From Nitrosomonas sp. (GTDB lineage: Bacteria; Pseudomonadota; Gammaproteobacteria; Burkholderiales; Nitrosomonadaceae), in NCBI RefSeq assembly GCF_022842015.1, contig NZ_JALHQJ010000002.1, positions 1 to 64,000 on the forward strand: DNA of 64,000 nt, given 5' to 3'. Positions within the stretch are counted from its first letter, which is position 1; each line of letters starts with the position of its first letter. Below, in pieces: positions 53,654 through 64,000 of this stretch. A program made the position numbers and the translations under genes. The notes beneath the pieces are model-generated. The model worked only from the letters and a program-made list of their open reading frames with translations. It was not told the origin of the DNA and did not search any database.

Positions 53654-54832
53654 TCAGTTCATCTTTTTAGGCAACTCACCCGGTTTGCGTATTTTTGCTG
53701 CATTCATGATCCACGCCGGGTTAGACACTTTTTTCCCAGGTATGGGGATTACGTCCGCTTCCCCATAGATGTCGTGATAATGCCGATAAAGATAGTCACA
53801 TACATTCTCATAAGCACATTTTTTGCAATTTTTGGTTTTAATTCTATCTTTGAATACATAGAAGCGGCTGAGTCCTGCTGTACATACTGCTCTGAAGCCA
53901 TATTTGGCAACAAAAGTAAGATACGGTGTTTTAAGAATGCCGAGTATCAGGCAGAGCCAGGTAACGAAACTACCTTTTCTGATCAGGAAACTTGTGAAAT
54001 TGTCCCATTCGTCCGGATCAAAGGTCATTTGATCCATGTTTGTCACATATTGCTCGTAACCGGGAAGGAAGCAAAAGGGCATGTATCTTACATTGAAATG
54101 AGGGAGTTCAGCTTCGCACGACTTGATTGCTTTAATAATCTCTCGGCCTGCATCTGCGTAATTGACATACACTTCTTTAACGATATCAATATTCTTTGCT
54201 TGTAGCACCGGATTGAACATCACGAAATTGATGTTATCGACCTTCTTTTTAATGAGCAACTGCATAATTTCAGTCAGGTACATGAAATTTGTTTTGCAGA
54301 CAACTGTGTTGGTTCGCACCCTTAAACCAAATTCACTTGCGTGGTCAATAGCTTCCAGAATGTGATCAAAACTGCGCGGAACTTTTGTCAGATCATCATG
54401 AGTTGGCGCATCATGGCCATGGATACTGAACAATATATCATCGACACCTGCAGCGACGAGACTGGCGACGTAATCCCGCTTAGATAACCTGATGCCGTTT
54501 GTAATCAAACAGACAATGGAAAAGCCAAGTTCTTTTTTAGCATACGTGATCAATTCGGGTAGATCTTTACGTAGCGTCACTTCTCCTCCGGTAAACTCGA
54601 TTTCTTGTATCCCAAGCATTTTGGCTTGCTTGAGCTGTTTTCTCGCTTGCTCTGTAGTCAGCGTGTTTTCATTGGATTTCGTGATGACGGAATCATAGTA
54701 ATAGCAAAAAGGGCATTTAGCATTGCACGCATAGCCTAAATTAATCTCTACTTTTTTGGTATGGTAAAGCACAGCTAAAGATTCCTTTGTTTTAGAATTG
54801 AAAGTAGTGGGTCGAAGTGAACTGTGCAGCAA
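53654..54832 (-). CDS. Radical SAM protein with SPASM-like C-terminus
   Basis: 392 residues. The [4Fe-4S] motif CxxxCxxC is Cys36, Cys40 and Cys43 ('LGYACNAKCPFCYYYDS'). 'EIEFTGGEVTLRKDLPEL' is the SAM-binding GGE motif. A C-terminal cysteine group ('VCTAGLSRF', 'NCKKCAYENVCDYLY') resembles the SPASM/Twitch auxiliary cluster site. Members of this group modify peptides or sugars; the substrate cannot be told. It precedes the heparinase II/III gene in the same transcript, so the substrate may be a glycan component. Confidence 0.9.
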   Translation of the reverse strand: MLHSSLRPTTFNSKTKESLAVLYHTKKVEINLGYACNAKCPFCYYYDSVITKSNENTLTTEQARKQLKQAKMLGIQEIEFTGGEVTLRKDLPELITYAKKELGFSIVCLITNGIRLSKRDYVASLVAAGVDDILFSIHGHDAPTHDDLTKVPRSFDHILEAIDHASEFGLRVRTNTVVCKTNFMYLTEIMQLLIKKKVDNINFVMFNPVLQAKNIDIVKEVYVNYADAGREIIKAIKSCEAELPHFNVRYMPFCFLPGYEQYVTNMDQMTFDPDEWDNFTSFLIRKGSFVTWLCLILGILKTPYLTFVAKYGFRAVCTAGLSRFYVFKDRIKTKNCKKCAYENVCDYLYRHYHDIYGEADVIPIPGKKVSNPAWIMNAAKIRKPGELPKKMN

Positions 54833-55153
54833 CGCAATCTAAATCTCAGAGGCCCTTTATGCTAGATATTAAGTTATGTATCAAGGCTCAGGTTTATGCT
54901 GTAACAGGATAGTATTTGTTTGAATGTTGAGATTATATTCAATTCTCAGCAATGAAAACCATTTAAGTTGAGAATTCATGCTAATTAAGAAGATCCTACT
55001 TTATCTGAATGATATTGCGATAAAATTATCAGCAGAGATGGATGAAGAAGCATCCGAGATTCACTCGTTGGATGAGTTTGATATGCTTGAATGATTCTAT
55101 GAACTGATAAAAATACAAACAATTTAAGCTCATTAGCTAAAGGAGTTTTTTCT
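54833..55153. other. Divergent promoter region between radical SAM and oxidoreductase genes
   Basis: 321 bases. It contains a 38-codon frame, 54978-55094 (MLIKKILLYLNDIAIKLSAEMDEEAS...), acidic at its C-terminus, with a poor ribosome site (GTTGAG). It could be a small protein but has no supporting match. Confidence 0.35.
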
Positions 55154-56137
55154 ATGGTTGCATTGGTCCGGTGGGGTATATTAAGCGCGGGACTAATGGC
55201 CGATCGCTTTGTTTCTGATCTTAGAAAGACCCCCGGCGCTGAAGTTGTCGCCGTGGCAGCACAATCAATCCAGCGAGCGGAGGCATTCGCAGCAAAGCAT
55301 CGCATTTCTCGCGCGTATGACTCATATGAGGTACTAGCCAAAGATCCGGGTATTGACGTTATCTATGTAGCTACAACCCATAATTTCCACAAGAGTCATA
55401 CGCTTCTGTGTCTGGAAAATGGAAAGCATGTGTTATGTGAGAAACCATTTGCGCTGAATGCGATAGAAGCATGCCAAATGATTGCTTGTGCAGGTGAAAA
55501 GCGGCTTTTTCTTATGGAAGCCATGTGGTCGAGGTTTAATCCTGTGTATAAGCGTGCGATGCAGTGGGTTAAGGACGGGTTGATCGGGGAAGTTCGGATG
55601 CTCAAAGCCGATCTCGGATTCAGGGCATCGTGGGAACCTCAACATAGATTGCTTAATCCTGCTCTTGCCGGTGGGTCAATTCTGGATGTCGGTATTTATC
55701 CTCTTGCTTTGGCATCTCATCTCTTTGGCCCGAAACCTTCAGAAATTCAAGCGCTGGCATTTCTGGGTGCAACCGGTGTCGACGAGCAAGCTGGTATCAT
55801 GCTGCAATATCCACAGGGGCAGCTTGCTTTACTATCAAGCTCCATTCGAACGCGCACTCCGCATAATGCTTTTATTATGGGTACCAAAGGAATGATTTGG
55901 ATTCCCATGTTTTGGCGTGCCCGCTTGGCTGTTCTTTGGCGTTCAAGAAAATTGCCTCGAATCACATGGGGGAGCGCGGGATACGAGCATGAAGCTGCAG
56001 AAGTTAATCAATGCATTCGAGAAGGAAAATTAGAAAGTGCAAGCGTTACTCTTGCTGAATCCTTAGCTTTGATGGAAACGATGGATCAGATTAGGAAAAA
56101 AATCGGCTTGAAATATCCTGGGGATGTGTCGGCTTAA
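55154..56137 (+). CDS. Gfo/Idh/MocA family oxidoreductase
   Basis: 327 residues. 'VRWGILSAGLMADRFVSDLRKTPGAEVVAVAAQ' is the N-terminal Rossmann fold. 'DVIYVATTHNFHKSHTLLCLENGKHVLCEKPFALNAIEA' holds the conserved EKP lysine, and 'GGSILDVGIYPLALASHLFG' is the C-terminal substrate face (D/H). An NAD(P)-dependent sugar or dihydrodiol dehydrogenase; likely acts on a sugar for the surrounding glycan genes. AAAGGAG precedes the ATG. Convergent with the sulfate-binding gene. Confidence 0.9.
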   Translation: MVALVRWGILSAGLMADRFVSDLRKTPGAEVVAVAAQSIQRAEAFAAKHRISRAYDSYEVLAKDPGIDVIYVATTHNFHKSHTLLCLENGKHVLCEKPFALNAIEACQMIACAGEKRLFLMEAMWSRFNPVYKRAMQWVKDGLIGEVRMLKADLGFRASWEPQHRLLNPALAGGSILDVGIYPLALASHLFGPKPSEIQALAFLGATGVDEQAGIMLQYPQGQLALLSSSIRTRTPHNAFIMGTKGMIWIPMFWRARLAVLWRSRKLPRITWGSAGYEHEAAEVNQCIREGKLESASVTLAESLALMETMDQIRKKIGLKYPGDVSA

Positions 56138-56328
56138 TCGCTGGATGACAACAGTCAATTATTTGGATGGTCACTCTAGATTTTAGTGGCAATGCTCATT
56201 ATAAAACATTTAGATGACTGTGATGTTACATCCTGGTTTCCTCGATTTAACTCGCAATTCCCAGAGGTCTTGCCACGGGGATAGGTGCAGGGCGTGCGGA
56301 GCAAATTTATTGCTGATTAGAATTGTTA

Positions 56329-57327
56329 CTATTTCAAAAAGATTTGATCGAATGTTCCGCCATCGGAGAAGTGAGTGTTGTGTGTGGTTTTCCAGTCGCC
56401 AAAGGCGTCATTAATATTGAATAATTCTATTTTGGGAAACTGCGCTGTGTATTTTTCAGCGACTTTAGCACTGGTGGGTCTGAAAAAATGCTTGGCTGCG
56501 ATTTCTTGCCCTTCTTCTGAATAGAGATATTGGAGATAGGCTTCGGCAGCTTTCCGCGTACCTTTCTTATCGACAATTTTGTCAATTAATGCGACGGCTG
56601 GTTCAGCCAGGATGCTTAGAGAAGGAATGACGATTTCAAATTTCCTTGTGCCATATTCTTTAAGTATCTGGAACGCCTCGTTTTCCCATGATATTAAAAC
56701 ATCTCCGGTTTCACGCTCTACGAACGAGGCAGTGGAGCCACGTGCGCTGGAATCTAGTACCGGAACATTCTGATAAATCTTGCGGACGAAATCTTTCGCT
56801 TTATCTTCGCCATAGTGCCGTTTGCCATATTCCCAAGCTGCCAGGTAGTTCCATTGCGCTCCACCGGATGTTTTTGGGTTTGGTGTAATGACCGATACAT
56901 CAGGATGTGCCAGGTCTACCCAATCCTTAATTCCCTTGGGATTTCCTTTGCGTACCAGAAAAATGATGGTCGATGTATAGGGTGTGCTGTTATGACTTAG
57001 GCGTTTTTGCCAATCTTCCGGTAGTAATTGGGTTTTTTCTGCGATTGCATTGATATCATTGGCTAAAGCCAATGATACGATATCGGCCTCCAATCCTTCA
57101 ATAACGGAACGTGCTTGCTTGCCGGAACCGCCGTGAGATTGCTTAATTGTGATTGTTTCATCAGTTTTTGCTAGCCAGTGTCGTGCGAATGCCTGATTAA
57201 ATTCTTGATATAACTCCCGTGTTGGATCGTAAGAAACGTTGAGTAAGGTTTTCTCCGCCAATACGATATTGCTGATCAAGAAACCTACTGCCAAGAAGCT
57301 TATGGTTAGCCATGTTTTAATGCTCAT
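56329..57327 (-). CDS. Sulfate/thiosulfate ABC transporter substrate-binding protein
   Basis: 332-residue periplasmic binding protein of the Sbp/CysP family. Signal peptide '[19 protein letters not shown]', then '[20 protein letters not shown]', '[27 protein letters not shown]' (sulfate-binding loop), '[17 protein letters not shown]' and '[13 protein letters not shown]'. These are the sulfate-binding signatures. The permease and ATPase partners (CysTWA) are not adjacent, so it is an orphan in this window. No regulator is seen beside it. Confidence 0.93.
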   Translation of the reverse strand: MSIKTWLTISFLAVGFLISNIVLAEKTLLNVSYDPTRELYQEFNQAFARHWLAKTDETITIKQSHGGSGKQARSVIEGLEADIVSLALANDINAIAEKTQLLPEDWQKRLSHNSTPYTSTIIFLVRKGNPKGIKDWVDLAHPDVSVITPNPKTSGGAQWNYLAAWEYGKRHYGEDKAKDFVRKIYQNVPVLDSSARGSTASFVERETGDVLISWENEAFQILKEYGTRKFEIVIPSLSILAEPAVALIDKIVDKKGTRKAAEAYLQYLYSEEGQEIAAKHFFRPTSAKVAEKYTAQFPKIELFNINDAFGDWKTTHNTHFSDGGTFDQIFLK

Positions 57328-58077
57328 AATGGTTCCTCACATACAAATTACAAACAATTTATAAGAGATTGATTCGAGATGATTGGATGATAGTGCTGCT
57401 GATATCGGTTTAAAGTTGACTAGACGGAATGAATGCATAGCATACATAGCCATAATACTACGCAGCTGTGGATAAGTCGATCAGACTGGCATGGGTTTCC
57501 TCTCTATGGGGTGCTTTAAACGGCGTCATGTCATTGATAGTAGATAGTAGTGTGAGGTTAGAAATAGCGAGCTTGCAAGGCAGATAATATGCTGTTGTCG
57601 AGAAATAAAGGGAGGTTTTTGCATGCTATATTCCCCAGCATATTTTGCTTATGAGAGTGTTTGCTGCCCAATTTTATTGGCGCAAATTCTCGCTTTTTGG
57701 TTCATTGACTACTTTATAGATGGTTGGTCAGGATGCGTCAATTTATGGTGTCTGTGCCACGATAGTTTATTTCCTGGTTTCATGCACAGTTCTTGCCAGC
57801 TCTGTTATTGATCGGGTGGTGTTAAATGCGTCTTTTTGCGTGTACTCAGCCGATCTCCTTTAACTTGACGAAAACGACGCTAGAGAAATCACAACATTCA
57901 TCTTTGGATAGGGGGCCTGGTGAAATTCCAGGACCCCATAGTTTTCAAGATATCGTTCTTTAACGATTTTCTAGTCAGAAAATAAAACTTAACAGATTGT
58001 TATCACGCTAGTTCTCCTGCTATTACATCAATTTTTACGAGATTTTTCGTAAATCTCTAAAAGTCTATAGTAGCGAT
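57328..58077. other. Gene-poor region upstream of the sulfate-binding gene
   Basis: About 750 bases. A 62-codon frame (57623-57811, Cys/Trp-rich) does have GGGAGG before its ATG but no recognisable product, and the adjacent frame (57720-57863) is also hydrophobic, so this may be a frameshifted small membrane gene. A hairpin GGGGCCTGG-TGAAATT-CCAGGACCCC (57912-57937) followed by a weak T stretch may be a terminator. Confidence 0.4.
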
Positions 58078-58200
58078 TTACTGAGAATCTCCTTGTTTAT
58101 TGCCATCATAGAGGCTTGGTGGATATTGGCCTGGTTTTGGATCACTACAGCCAACTAAAAAGAATGCGAAAATAGCTGCAATTAATAGAGAATATTTCAT
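58078..58200 (-). CDS. Very small lipoprotein (40 residues)
   Basis: Too short for the ORF track. It reads MKYSLLIAAIFAFFLVGCSD, followed by PKPGQYPPSLYDGNKQGDSQ and TAA. There is a full lipoprotein signal with lipobox LVGC (Cys18), then only 22 mature residues rich in Pro, Gly and polar residues. The ribosome site AGGAGATA lies 6 bases before the ATG. Short lipoproteins of this kind are common and mostly of unknown role. No partner gene is adjacent. Confidence 0.75.
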   Translation of the reverse strand: MKYSLLIAAIFAFFLVGCSDPKPGQYPPSLYDGNKQGDSQ

Positions 58201-58459
58201 GTCCGTTATCTCCTATAAAATTATAGTTCTATGATATATGAGTTAAGTGAAACAGCTCTTCGGCCATTCAAAAAAGCGAGAAAGACCGACTTCTTAATAC
58301 CAGAATATGGCAGCCCTGTCCAGAGAAATTCGGAAAATTTTATAAAGATGAACGCATATTTCTGGAGATTATTCAATTAATCTCCAGAAATAAATTACAA
58401 GAGCCTGATACAGAATCGCGCTTGAGATAATAGCTTGCTTTCCAACAGTTAGTTCCCAA

Positions 58460-60160
58460 CTAAATGAGAGTTAGCCGCTCCAACTTAGTCACAGAAGTAT
58501 TTCGTTCAGCAGAACCATAAAGATCCCAATTGACCTCTACTTTATTTTGATCATTCTTTTGTACATTAACCAATGCAAAATTATTGGTTCTACAAGGCTC
58601 CATGAGTAATCGGAATGCTACATTGGGTTCGTTACCATCCTGATCTCTCTGCAAAAAACCGTGATCCTTGATCGCCCAAGCTAGCGCAGATGCTTGCGCC
58701 CAAGGTAGATCATACGTGATAGCGCTCGATGTCAGCTGATAAACATGGGTACCCGGATATTTTTTGTGGCTCATGCGAAACGCTGCCCCAATGTGCACAT
58801 CGCCACTCAGTAAATAGAGTGATTTTCCATTCGTATTGGCTGCTTTGAAAATTGCGCCCAATAGTTCATCGCGCTCTACCCAGTTTGTTTCATGCTCCCA
58901 CTGGTCACGCATATCATCCTTTAAAGCGAGAATATCAAGATAGTTGACTACAAAGCTCTTTACGTGCACGACGGGCACGGGTGAAACTACAAAAACGGAA
59001 GTAGCACGCTTAAATGTGTCAGATTCAAGCCAATCCTTAAAGCGTTGCATTTGAGCTTGACCAAGAATGCGGTCATCGGTCGTGCGTGTATAATCACGTT
59101 GTCCGCGCATGTCGAGCACATAGAAAGCTGCTTCGCCCCAACTAAATGCATAATCAAATTGATTGTCAGGAGTGGTAGGATTATGAACATGCTCGTATTC
59201 GTAATAAGTCAGCTTTGCAGCCTCATACATTTGATAAAAAAGAGAAAGCTTCTCTTCATCGCTATCCCAATCCCACCATGAGTCCAGCAAATTCTGTCTT
59301 TCCTTGGCATCATAAGAGCCCCACCCATCGAGGATTTCATGATCATCCCATATCATATAAGTGGGGAAACGCGACAATACACACCGCAGTTGGCGATGGC
59401 CCCAATAGCCCCGATAGATATCGCGATACCATGAACGCATGACTTCTACACGATCCTCTTGCTTTACTTCCTGCACAAATTCCTTACGGTTCTTTCTCAG
59501 CCACTCCCAAATGCTGACTTTGGAATTGCCATCGACGTAGACCTGATCCCCAACACCTAGAATAAAGTCACCATTACGTTGATCAAGTTCGTCACCAAAA
59601 CGATCCCACATATGAATATTTACAAGATCAAACGAATTTTTCTTATACGGCATGTGGCAACTGAAAAGACCGAATGTCATGGATTCTTGTACTTCATTCA
59701 GAGTTTTGAAACGATTGAATTGATTATTGGGAATAATCTCCCATGGCGTTTTTCTTATTGTCCGATTAAGTGCGAAAGCTGCATAAAAATAGCGTTGACC
59801 TGGCTTTAGCCCGGTGACTTCCCACACCTCCGTAATATCATGGGCATATTTTAGATCTGAGGATGCAGTAAGGAGTGCATTCGGTATTTCGCGAATGCTG
59901 TCCTGATTCGAGACACTCCTCAGAAAAAAAACTTCCTTACCATTTACCGTCCTCGTTTCAGGCGTCCAATCGGTAGCCGCCTCATTGTCAGCTAATATCG
60001 GCTCAGGACAAATAACCATACGGTATGTATTTTCCTGATACGCTCGCATCCACAACTTAGTGCTAGTAGCTGTTGTATGCCCAACGATGACAGCATTAGT
60101 GAGCAGTGGATTAATCCAGGGGCGATTGGAGCCACGGTCATAGAAGTCGAATGTTTTCAT
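58460..60160 (-). CDS. PhoD-like metallophosphatase (alkaline phosphatase D family)
   Basis: 566 residues. An N-terminal fibronectin-like domain ('LTNAVIVGHTTATSTKLWMRAYQ', 'EVTGLKPGQRYFYAAFALN') precedes the metallophosphatase domain: 'FILGVGDQVYVDG' (metal Asp), 'YMIWDDHEILDGWGSYD' (DDHE), 'SLYLLSGDVHIGAAFRM' (GDVH). No signal peptide or Tat motif is visible, so unlike secreted PhoD it may be cytosolic. Substrate unknown; relatives hydrolyse phosphodiesters. Confidence 0.88.
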   Translation of the reverse strand: MKTFDFYDRGSNRPWINPLLTNAVIVGHTTATSTKLWMRAYQENTYRMVICPEPILADNEAATDWTPETRTVNGKEVFFLRSVSNQDSIREIPNALLTASSDLKYAHDITEVWEVTGLKPGQRYFYAAFALNRTIRKTPWEIIPNNQFNRFKTLNEVQESMTFGLFSCHMPYKKNSFDLVNIHMWDRFGDELDQRNGDFILGVGDQVYVDGNSKVSIWEWLRKNRKEFVQEVKQEDRVEVMRSWYRDIYRGYWGHRQLRCVLSRFPTYMIWDDHEILDGWGSYDAKERQNLLDSWWDWDSDEEKLSLFYQMYEAAKLTYYEYEHVHNPTTPDNQFDYAFSWGEAAFYVLDMRGQRDYTRTTDDRILGQAQMQRFKDWLESDTFKRATSVFVVSPVPVVHVKSFVVNYLDILALKDDMRDQWEHETNWVERDELLGAIFKAANTNGKSLYLLSGDVHIGAAFRMSHKKYPGTHVYQLTSSAITYDLPWAQASALAWAIKDHGFLQRDQDGNEPNVAFRLLMEPCRTNNFALVNVQKNDQNKVEVNWDLYGSAERNTSVTKLERLTLI

Positions 60161-60325
60161 GATTGGTTACCAAGAATTTTGAATGAAAGCTATTGTAACT
60201 GCATATTAAAACTATCAGGAAATTGTGAATAAGCCAGATTTTCTTATACAAGCAAATCCGCCCTTAAATACCGGCCCGATCACTCACATTAGCATACTGA
60301 GCGGGTTGTAGCTGTAAGATTTCAG

Positions 60326-61231
60326 TTACTCACGCGGCAACTGGTCACGCTGCAACAAAAAAACAAATTCATCTCCAGCGCTGGTTTCCAGCCAGGTAAA
60401 CGGCAATCCCGGATAGGCTAGTTCCAATGCTGCGCGATTATGCCCGATTTCAACGACCAGGATTCCGTCGCCAGTTAAATGCTTGGCGGCCTGTTGTAGA
60501 ATTTGGCGCGTTGCATCCAGTCCATCCGCACCGCTTGCCAGCGCATTTTCTGGCTCATGCCGGTACTCCTGAGGTAATTGCGCCATCGATTCGGCGTTGA
60601 CATAGGGCGGATTACTGATAATTAGATCGTAGCGCTTCTTCTGTAACGCTGAGAATAGATTGGATTCCATCAGACCAACTCGTACTTCCAGTCCGTAATT
60701 CTGTATATTTTTGTGTGCTACAGCAAGCGCCTGAGCGGAAATGTCGGCGGCATCAATCGTGGCGTTGGGGAAGCTATGCGCCATCAAAATGGCGAGACAA
60801 CCGGAGCCGGTGCAGAGATCGAGTGCGGTGGTTATGACATCCGGATCAATGATCCATGGGGATAGCTGTGTTTGCAGTAATTCGGCAATGAAAGAGCGTG
60901 GAATGATTACGCGCTCATCGACATAAAAGCTGTATTCACCGAGCCAAGCTTCATGCGTCAGATAAGCCGCAGGAATTCTGTCTTTAATGCGGCGCTCAAT
61001 TATTTTTAGTACGTGATTGCTTTCGTCCGTTGTGATACGCGCGTCCAGAAACGATTCTAGTTGATCCAGTGGTAAATATAAGCTTTTCAGAATAAGATAC
61101 GCCGCTTCATCATATGCATTCGCCGATCCATGGCCAAAATACAAACCGGCTTTGTTGAATTGGCTGACCGCGAAACGTAGCAAATCGCGGATGGTATGCA
61201 GTTGCGATTGAACTTGAGTGATCATGGGCAT
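60326..61231 (-). CDS. prmB: Ribosomal protein L3 N5-glutamine methyltransferase PrmB
   Basis: Methylates a glutamine of ribosomal protein L3. The SAM motif 'ALDLCTGSGCLAILMAHSF' and the catalytic 'LIISNPPYVNAESM' (NPPY binds the glutamine amide) are present. 'YGHGSANAYDEAAYLI'-like and 'FYVDERVIIPRSFIAELL' segments fit PrmB rather than PrmC. The longer frame to 61303 adds 24 residues without homology; MPMITQVQSQLHTIRDLLRF aligns with the E. coli PrmB start, so 61231 (or 61225) is preferred. Divergent from tadA. Confidence 0.9.
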   Translation of the reverse strand: MPMITQVQSQLHTIRDLLRFAVSQFNKAGLYFGHGSANAYDEAAYLILKSLYLPLDQLESFLDARITTDESNHVLKIIERRIKDRIPAAYLTHEAWLGEYSFYVDERVIIPRSFIAELLQTQLSPWIIDPDVITTALDLCTGSGCLAILMAHSFPNATIDAADISAQALAVAHKNIQNYGLEVRVGLMESNLFSALQKKRYDLIISNPPYVNAESMAQLPQEYRHEPENALASGADGLDATRQILQQAAKHLTGDGILVVEIGHNRAALELAYPGLPFTWLETSAGDEFVFLLQRDQLPRE

Positions 61232-61313
61232 TAAATTAACCGAGAAGCTGAAATGTTCATGTAGAAGCAGTGGAAATAACTGGCTATATTGATGAAACTG
61301 CAATGTAGCATAA

Positions 61314-62319
<1,006 letters not shown>

Positions 62320-62376
62320 AAAATAAATTGATTTTCCCTTAACATTCAGAATAAGCTATTGCAATTGGGAGGGAAA

Positions 62377-64000
62377 ATGGAATCTCTATTAATCCTTAAA
62401 AGATTCAGATTTGCTCGCTGCATGTTTTTATTAGTCAGTTTGCTTTTATTTTCCACTCGGGTGGTCGCGGATGAATGGATTTATACCGTGAACGCAGGAG
62501 ATAATCTCTGGAATATTTCCGAGCAGCACTTGATCAGTACGCAGTATGCAGCTCGTTTGCAGCAACTCAATAAAATATCTGATGCCTATACAATTCCTCT
62601 CGGCACCAAAATCAGAATGCCCGTTGCGTGGTCAAAAATACAAACTAGCGGAATTTATGCCCAAGTGATTCATGTGCATGGTAGCGTTCATGTAAAACGC
62701 AAGAATGCGACGGAAGTTCCCGCCGAAACAGGAATGAAGTTAAATACAGGCGATGAAGTGCGCAGCGAAAATGACTCCTTTGTCACCCTCAAGTTCTTCG
62801 ATAACTCGCAACTCCGATTACAAGAAAATAGCCAGATTCGTATCAGCGAAATGAATGTGCTGGGTGACAACGGGTCGGTGGATACGCTCATCGAATTGCA
62901 GCAGGGTCGGACCGAGAGTGACGTGCCACAAAAACCAGGGATCGGTACCCGCTTTAGAATTAGAACACCATCTGCCGTCAGTTCCGTGAGAGGTACTGAT
63001 TTTCGGGTTGGAACAGCAACCAAGGATGAGCATACGAGCAGTGAGGTGTTATCCGGTTTAGTGCAAGTCGAGGGTGAGAAAAAGGAAATTGCAGTTTCGG
63101 CGGGTTTTGGAACGATCACAGTACCCGGTGCGCCACCCGGTTCACCGGTTAAATTGTTGTCTGCGCCGGATTTGAGCAATACCCCTGTGCTCTATGAACG
63201 CTTACCTTTGGTGATTTCATTGAATCCGCTTGCGGGTGCTGTGACATATCGTGCCCAAATTGCTAATGATCAAAATTTCCAGAATTTATGGACTGAGTTT
63301 ACTACAGACAAATTACCTTTCCGTGATGGTGATATTCCAGATGGCGACTACTGGCTGCGAGTTCGAGGCATTGATGCTGCCGGTATTGAAGGGCATGACG
63401 CCACGATAACTTTCACACTGAATGCTCGTCCGGAACCTCCTTTTATTATTGCGCCATTACCTGAAGGCATGGTTGACCCGGTCAAGCGCGAATTCCAATG
63501 GTCGATTCAGCCGGAAGCGGCGCATTACCGCGTTATGATTAGTCAGGACCCCGGATTCGCAACAACTGCGATGGATAACGTCGAAGTTACGAACAATACC
63601 TTCCGGTTGGCCGATCCTTTGCCGCCGGGCCATTATTTTTGGCGTATTGCATCGGTTTCCACGACTGAAGGTGTAGGGCCGTTTACAGATGCCATGTCAT
63701 TCCGGATGCCCTTCCCAGGGCCAACTATGGAAGCAACAAAGTTCGATAAAACACAAATGACATTTGCATGGCGAGCCGGTGGCGAAGATCAAAGTTTTCA
63801 TTTCCAGTTAGCACGCGACGAGACATTTAATCAAATTTTATACGATGAGAAAACCCCAGCAACCCAATTGACAGTTGCACGACCTGACGGAGGTCAATAT
63901 TTCTTGCGTACGAAAACGATCGAAGCCGATGGTTATGAAGGGCCTTGGGGACCATCACAAAAAATCGATATCCCTTACGCTAATCCCTATTGGTTGTTGT
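62377..64000 (+). CDS. LysM-FecR domain protein (3' end outside window)
   Basis: The ORF track omits it because it runs off the window; at least 541 residues are visible. GGGAGGG lies before the ATG. Parts: signal peptide ('FLLVSLLLFSTRVVADEW'); LysM domain ('YTVNAGDNLWNISEQHL ... IPLGTKIRMPV'), which binds peptidoglycan; FecR domain ('VHVKRKNATEVPAETGMKLNTGDEVRSENDSF', 'LRLQENSQIRI', 'SAVSSVRGTDFRVG'); then two to three beta-rich fibronectin-like repeats ('RAQIANDQNFQNLWTEF', 'YRVMISQDPGFATTAMDN', 'FHFQLARDETFNQILYDE'). Such LysM-FecR proteins are periplasmic or surface proteins often paired with adenylate cyclase/CHASE2 genes; the rest lies downstream. Confidence 0.88.
   Translation, partial: MESLLILKRFRFARCMFLLVSLLLFSTRVVADEWIYTVNAGDNLWNISEQHLISTQYAARLQQLNKISDAYTIPLGTKIRMPVAWSKIQTSGIYAQVIHVHGSVHVKRKNATEVPAETGMKLNTGDEVRSENDSFVTLKFFDNSQLRLQENSQIRISEMNVLGDNGSVDTLIELQQGRTESDVPQKPGIGTRFRIRTPSAVSSVRGTDFRVGTATKDEHTSSEVLSGLVQVEGEKKEIAVSAGFGTITVPGAPPGSPVKLLSAPDLSNTPVLYERLPLVISLNPLAGAVTYRAQIANDQNFQNLWTEFTTDKLPFRDGDIPDGDYWLRVRGIDAAGIEGHDATITFTLNARPEPPFIIAPLPEGMVDPVKREFQWSIQPEAAHYRVMISQDPGFATTAMDNVEVTNNTFRLADPLPPGHYFWRIASVSTTEGVGPFTDAMSFRMPFPGPTMEATKFDKTQMTFAWRAGGEDQSFHFQLARDETFNQILYDEKTPATQLTVARPDGGQYFLRTKTIEADGYEGPWGPSQKIDIPYANPYWLL

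Noticed and set aside
53582-54205. 207-residue + strand frame
   Set aside because: Antisense to the radical SAM gene, which has full catalytic motifs.

Overview
The window reads as chromosomal DNA of a betaproteobacterium. The protein repertoire most resembles Nitrosomonas-type ammonia oxidisers: a Cus copper efflux operon, a carboxylase/allophanate hydrolase nitrogen pathway, and traces of PEP-CTERM proteins with exopolysaccharide genes. This placement is by general resemblance; no rRNA, amo or other marker gene lies in the window. No tRNA, rRNA, CRISPR array or complete insertion sequence was seen.

Layout. (1) 1-3.2 kb: tail of a type I restriction-modification locus (DUF559 protein and HsdS), peppered with G/C-run palindromic repeats that are translated inside the proteins, then a sulfotransferase-like gene. 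(2) 3.3-12.7 kb, minus strand: a copper resistance block (DUF4396 membrane protein, CueR, TPR protein, small Cys/His-rich secreted protein, CusC, CusB with a CusF-like tail, CusA) headed by a typical CueR operator with a 19-bp promoter spacer. (3) 13-18.8 kb: an Anbu-type cluster with a zinc metallopeptidase, the Anbu proteasome-like hydrolase, a transglutaminase-like protease, a circularly permuted ATP-grasp enzyme and an alpha-E protein. (4) 18.8-20.7 kb: a methyltransferase and ExoD. (5) 20.9-29.4 kb: a guanidine-I (ykkC) riboswitch followed by an APC permease, two DUF1989 proteins, a biotin-dependent guanidine/urea carboxylase and allophanate hydrolase. The genes overlap or nearly abut and form one nitrogen-scavenging operon that would yield ammonium, which suits a nitrifier. 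(6) 29.4-40.5 kb: acyltransferase, lipoprotein, serine/alanine-glyoxylate aminotransferase, then envelope polysaccharide genes (WecA-like transferase, WbpM/FlaA1-like dehydratase, RfbA, RfbC), an ABC exporter with eroded ATPase motifs, and RadA. (7) 40.8-46.3 kb: a ceramidase-like membrane protein, then an acyl-AMP ligase, a ceramide-reductase-like dehydrogenase, an acyl carrier protein and a serine-palmitoyltransferase-like enzyme. This is the gene content of bacterial sphingolipid synthesis. (8) 46.4-50 kb: a secreted protein of unknown function, a PIN-PhoH protein and a decayed stretch holding a PEP-CTERM remnant and a frameshifted IS5-like transposase fragment. (9) 50-56.1 kb: glycan-related genes (SGNH hydrolase, UDP-GlcNAc 2-epimerase-like, heparinase II/III, radical SAM/SPASM, Gfo/Idh/MocA oxidoreductase). 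(10) 56.3-64 kb: an orphan sulfate-binding protein, a tiny lipoprotein, a PhoD-like phosphatase, PrmB, TadA, an L,D-transpeptidase and a LysM-FecR protein cut by the window end.

The most interesting parts are the sphingolipid-like cluster with a ceramidase-like neighbour, the riboswitch-headed guanidine operon, the Anbu cluster, the ABC protein lacking nearly all ATPase motifs, and the repeats that have become protein linkers in HsdS. All family calls come from reading motifs; no database search was run.
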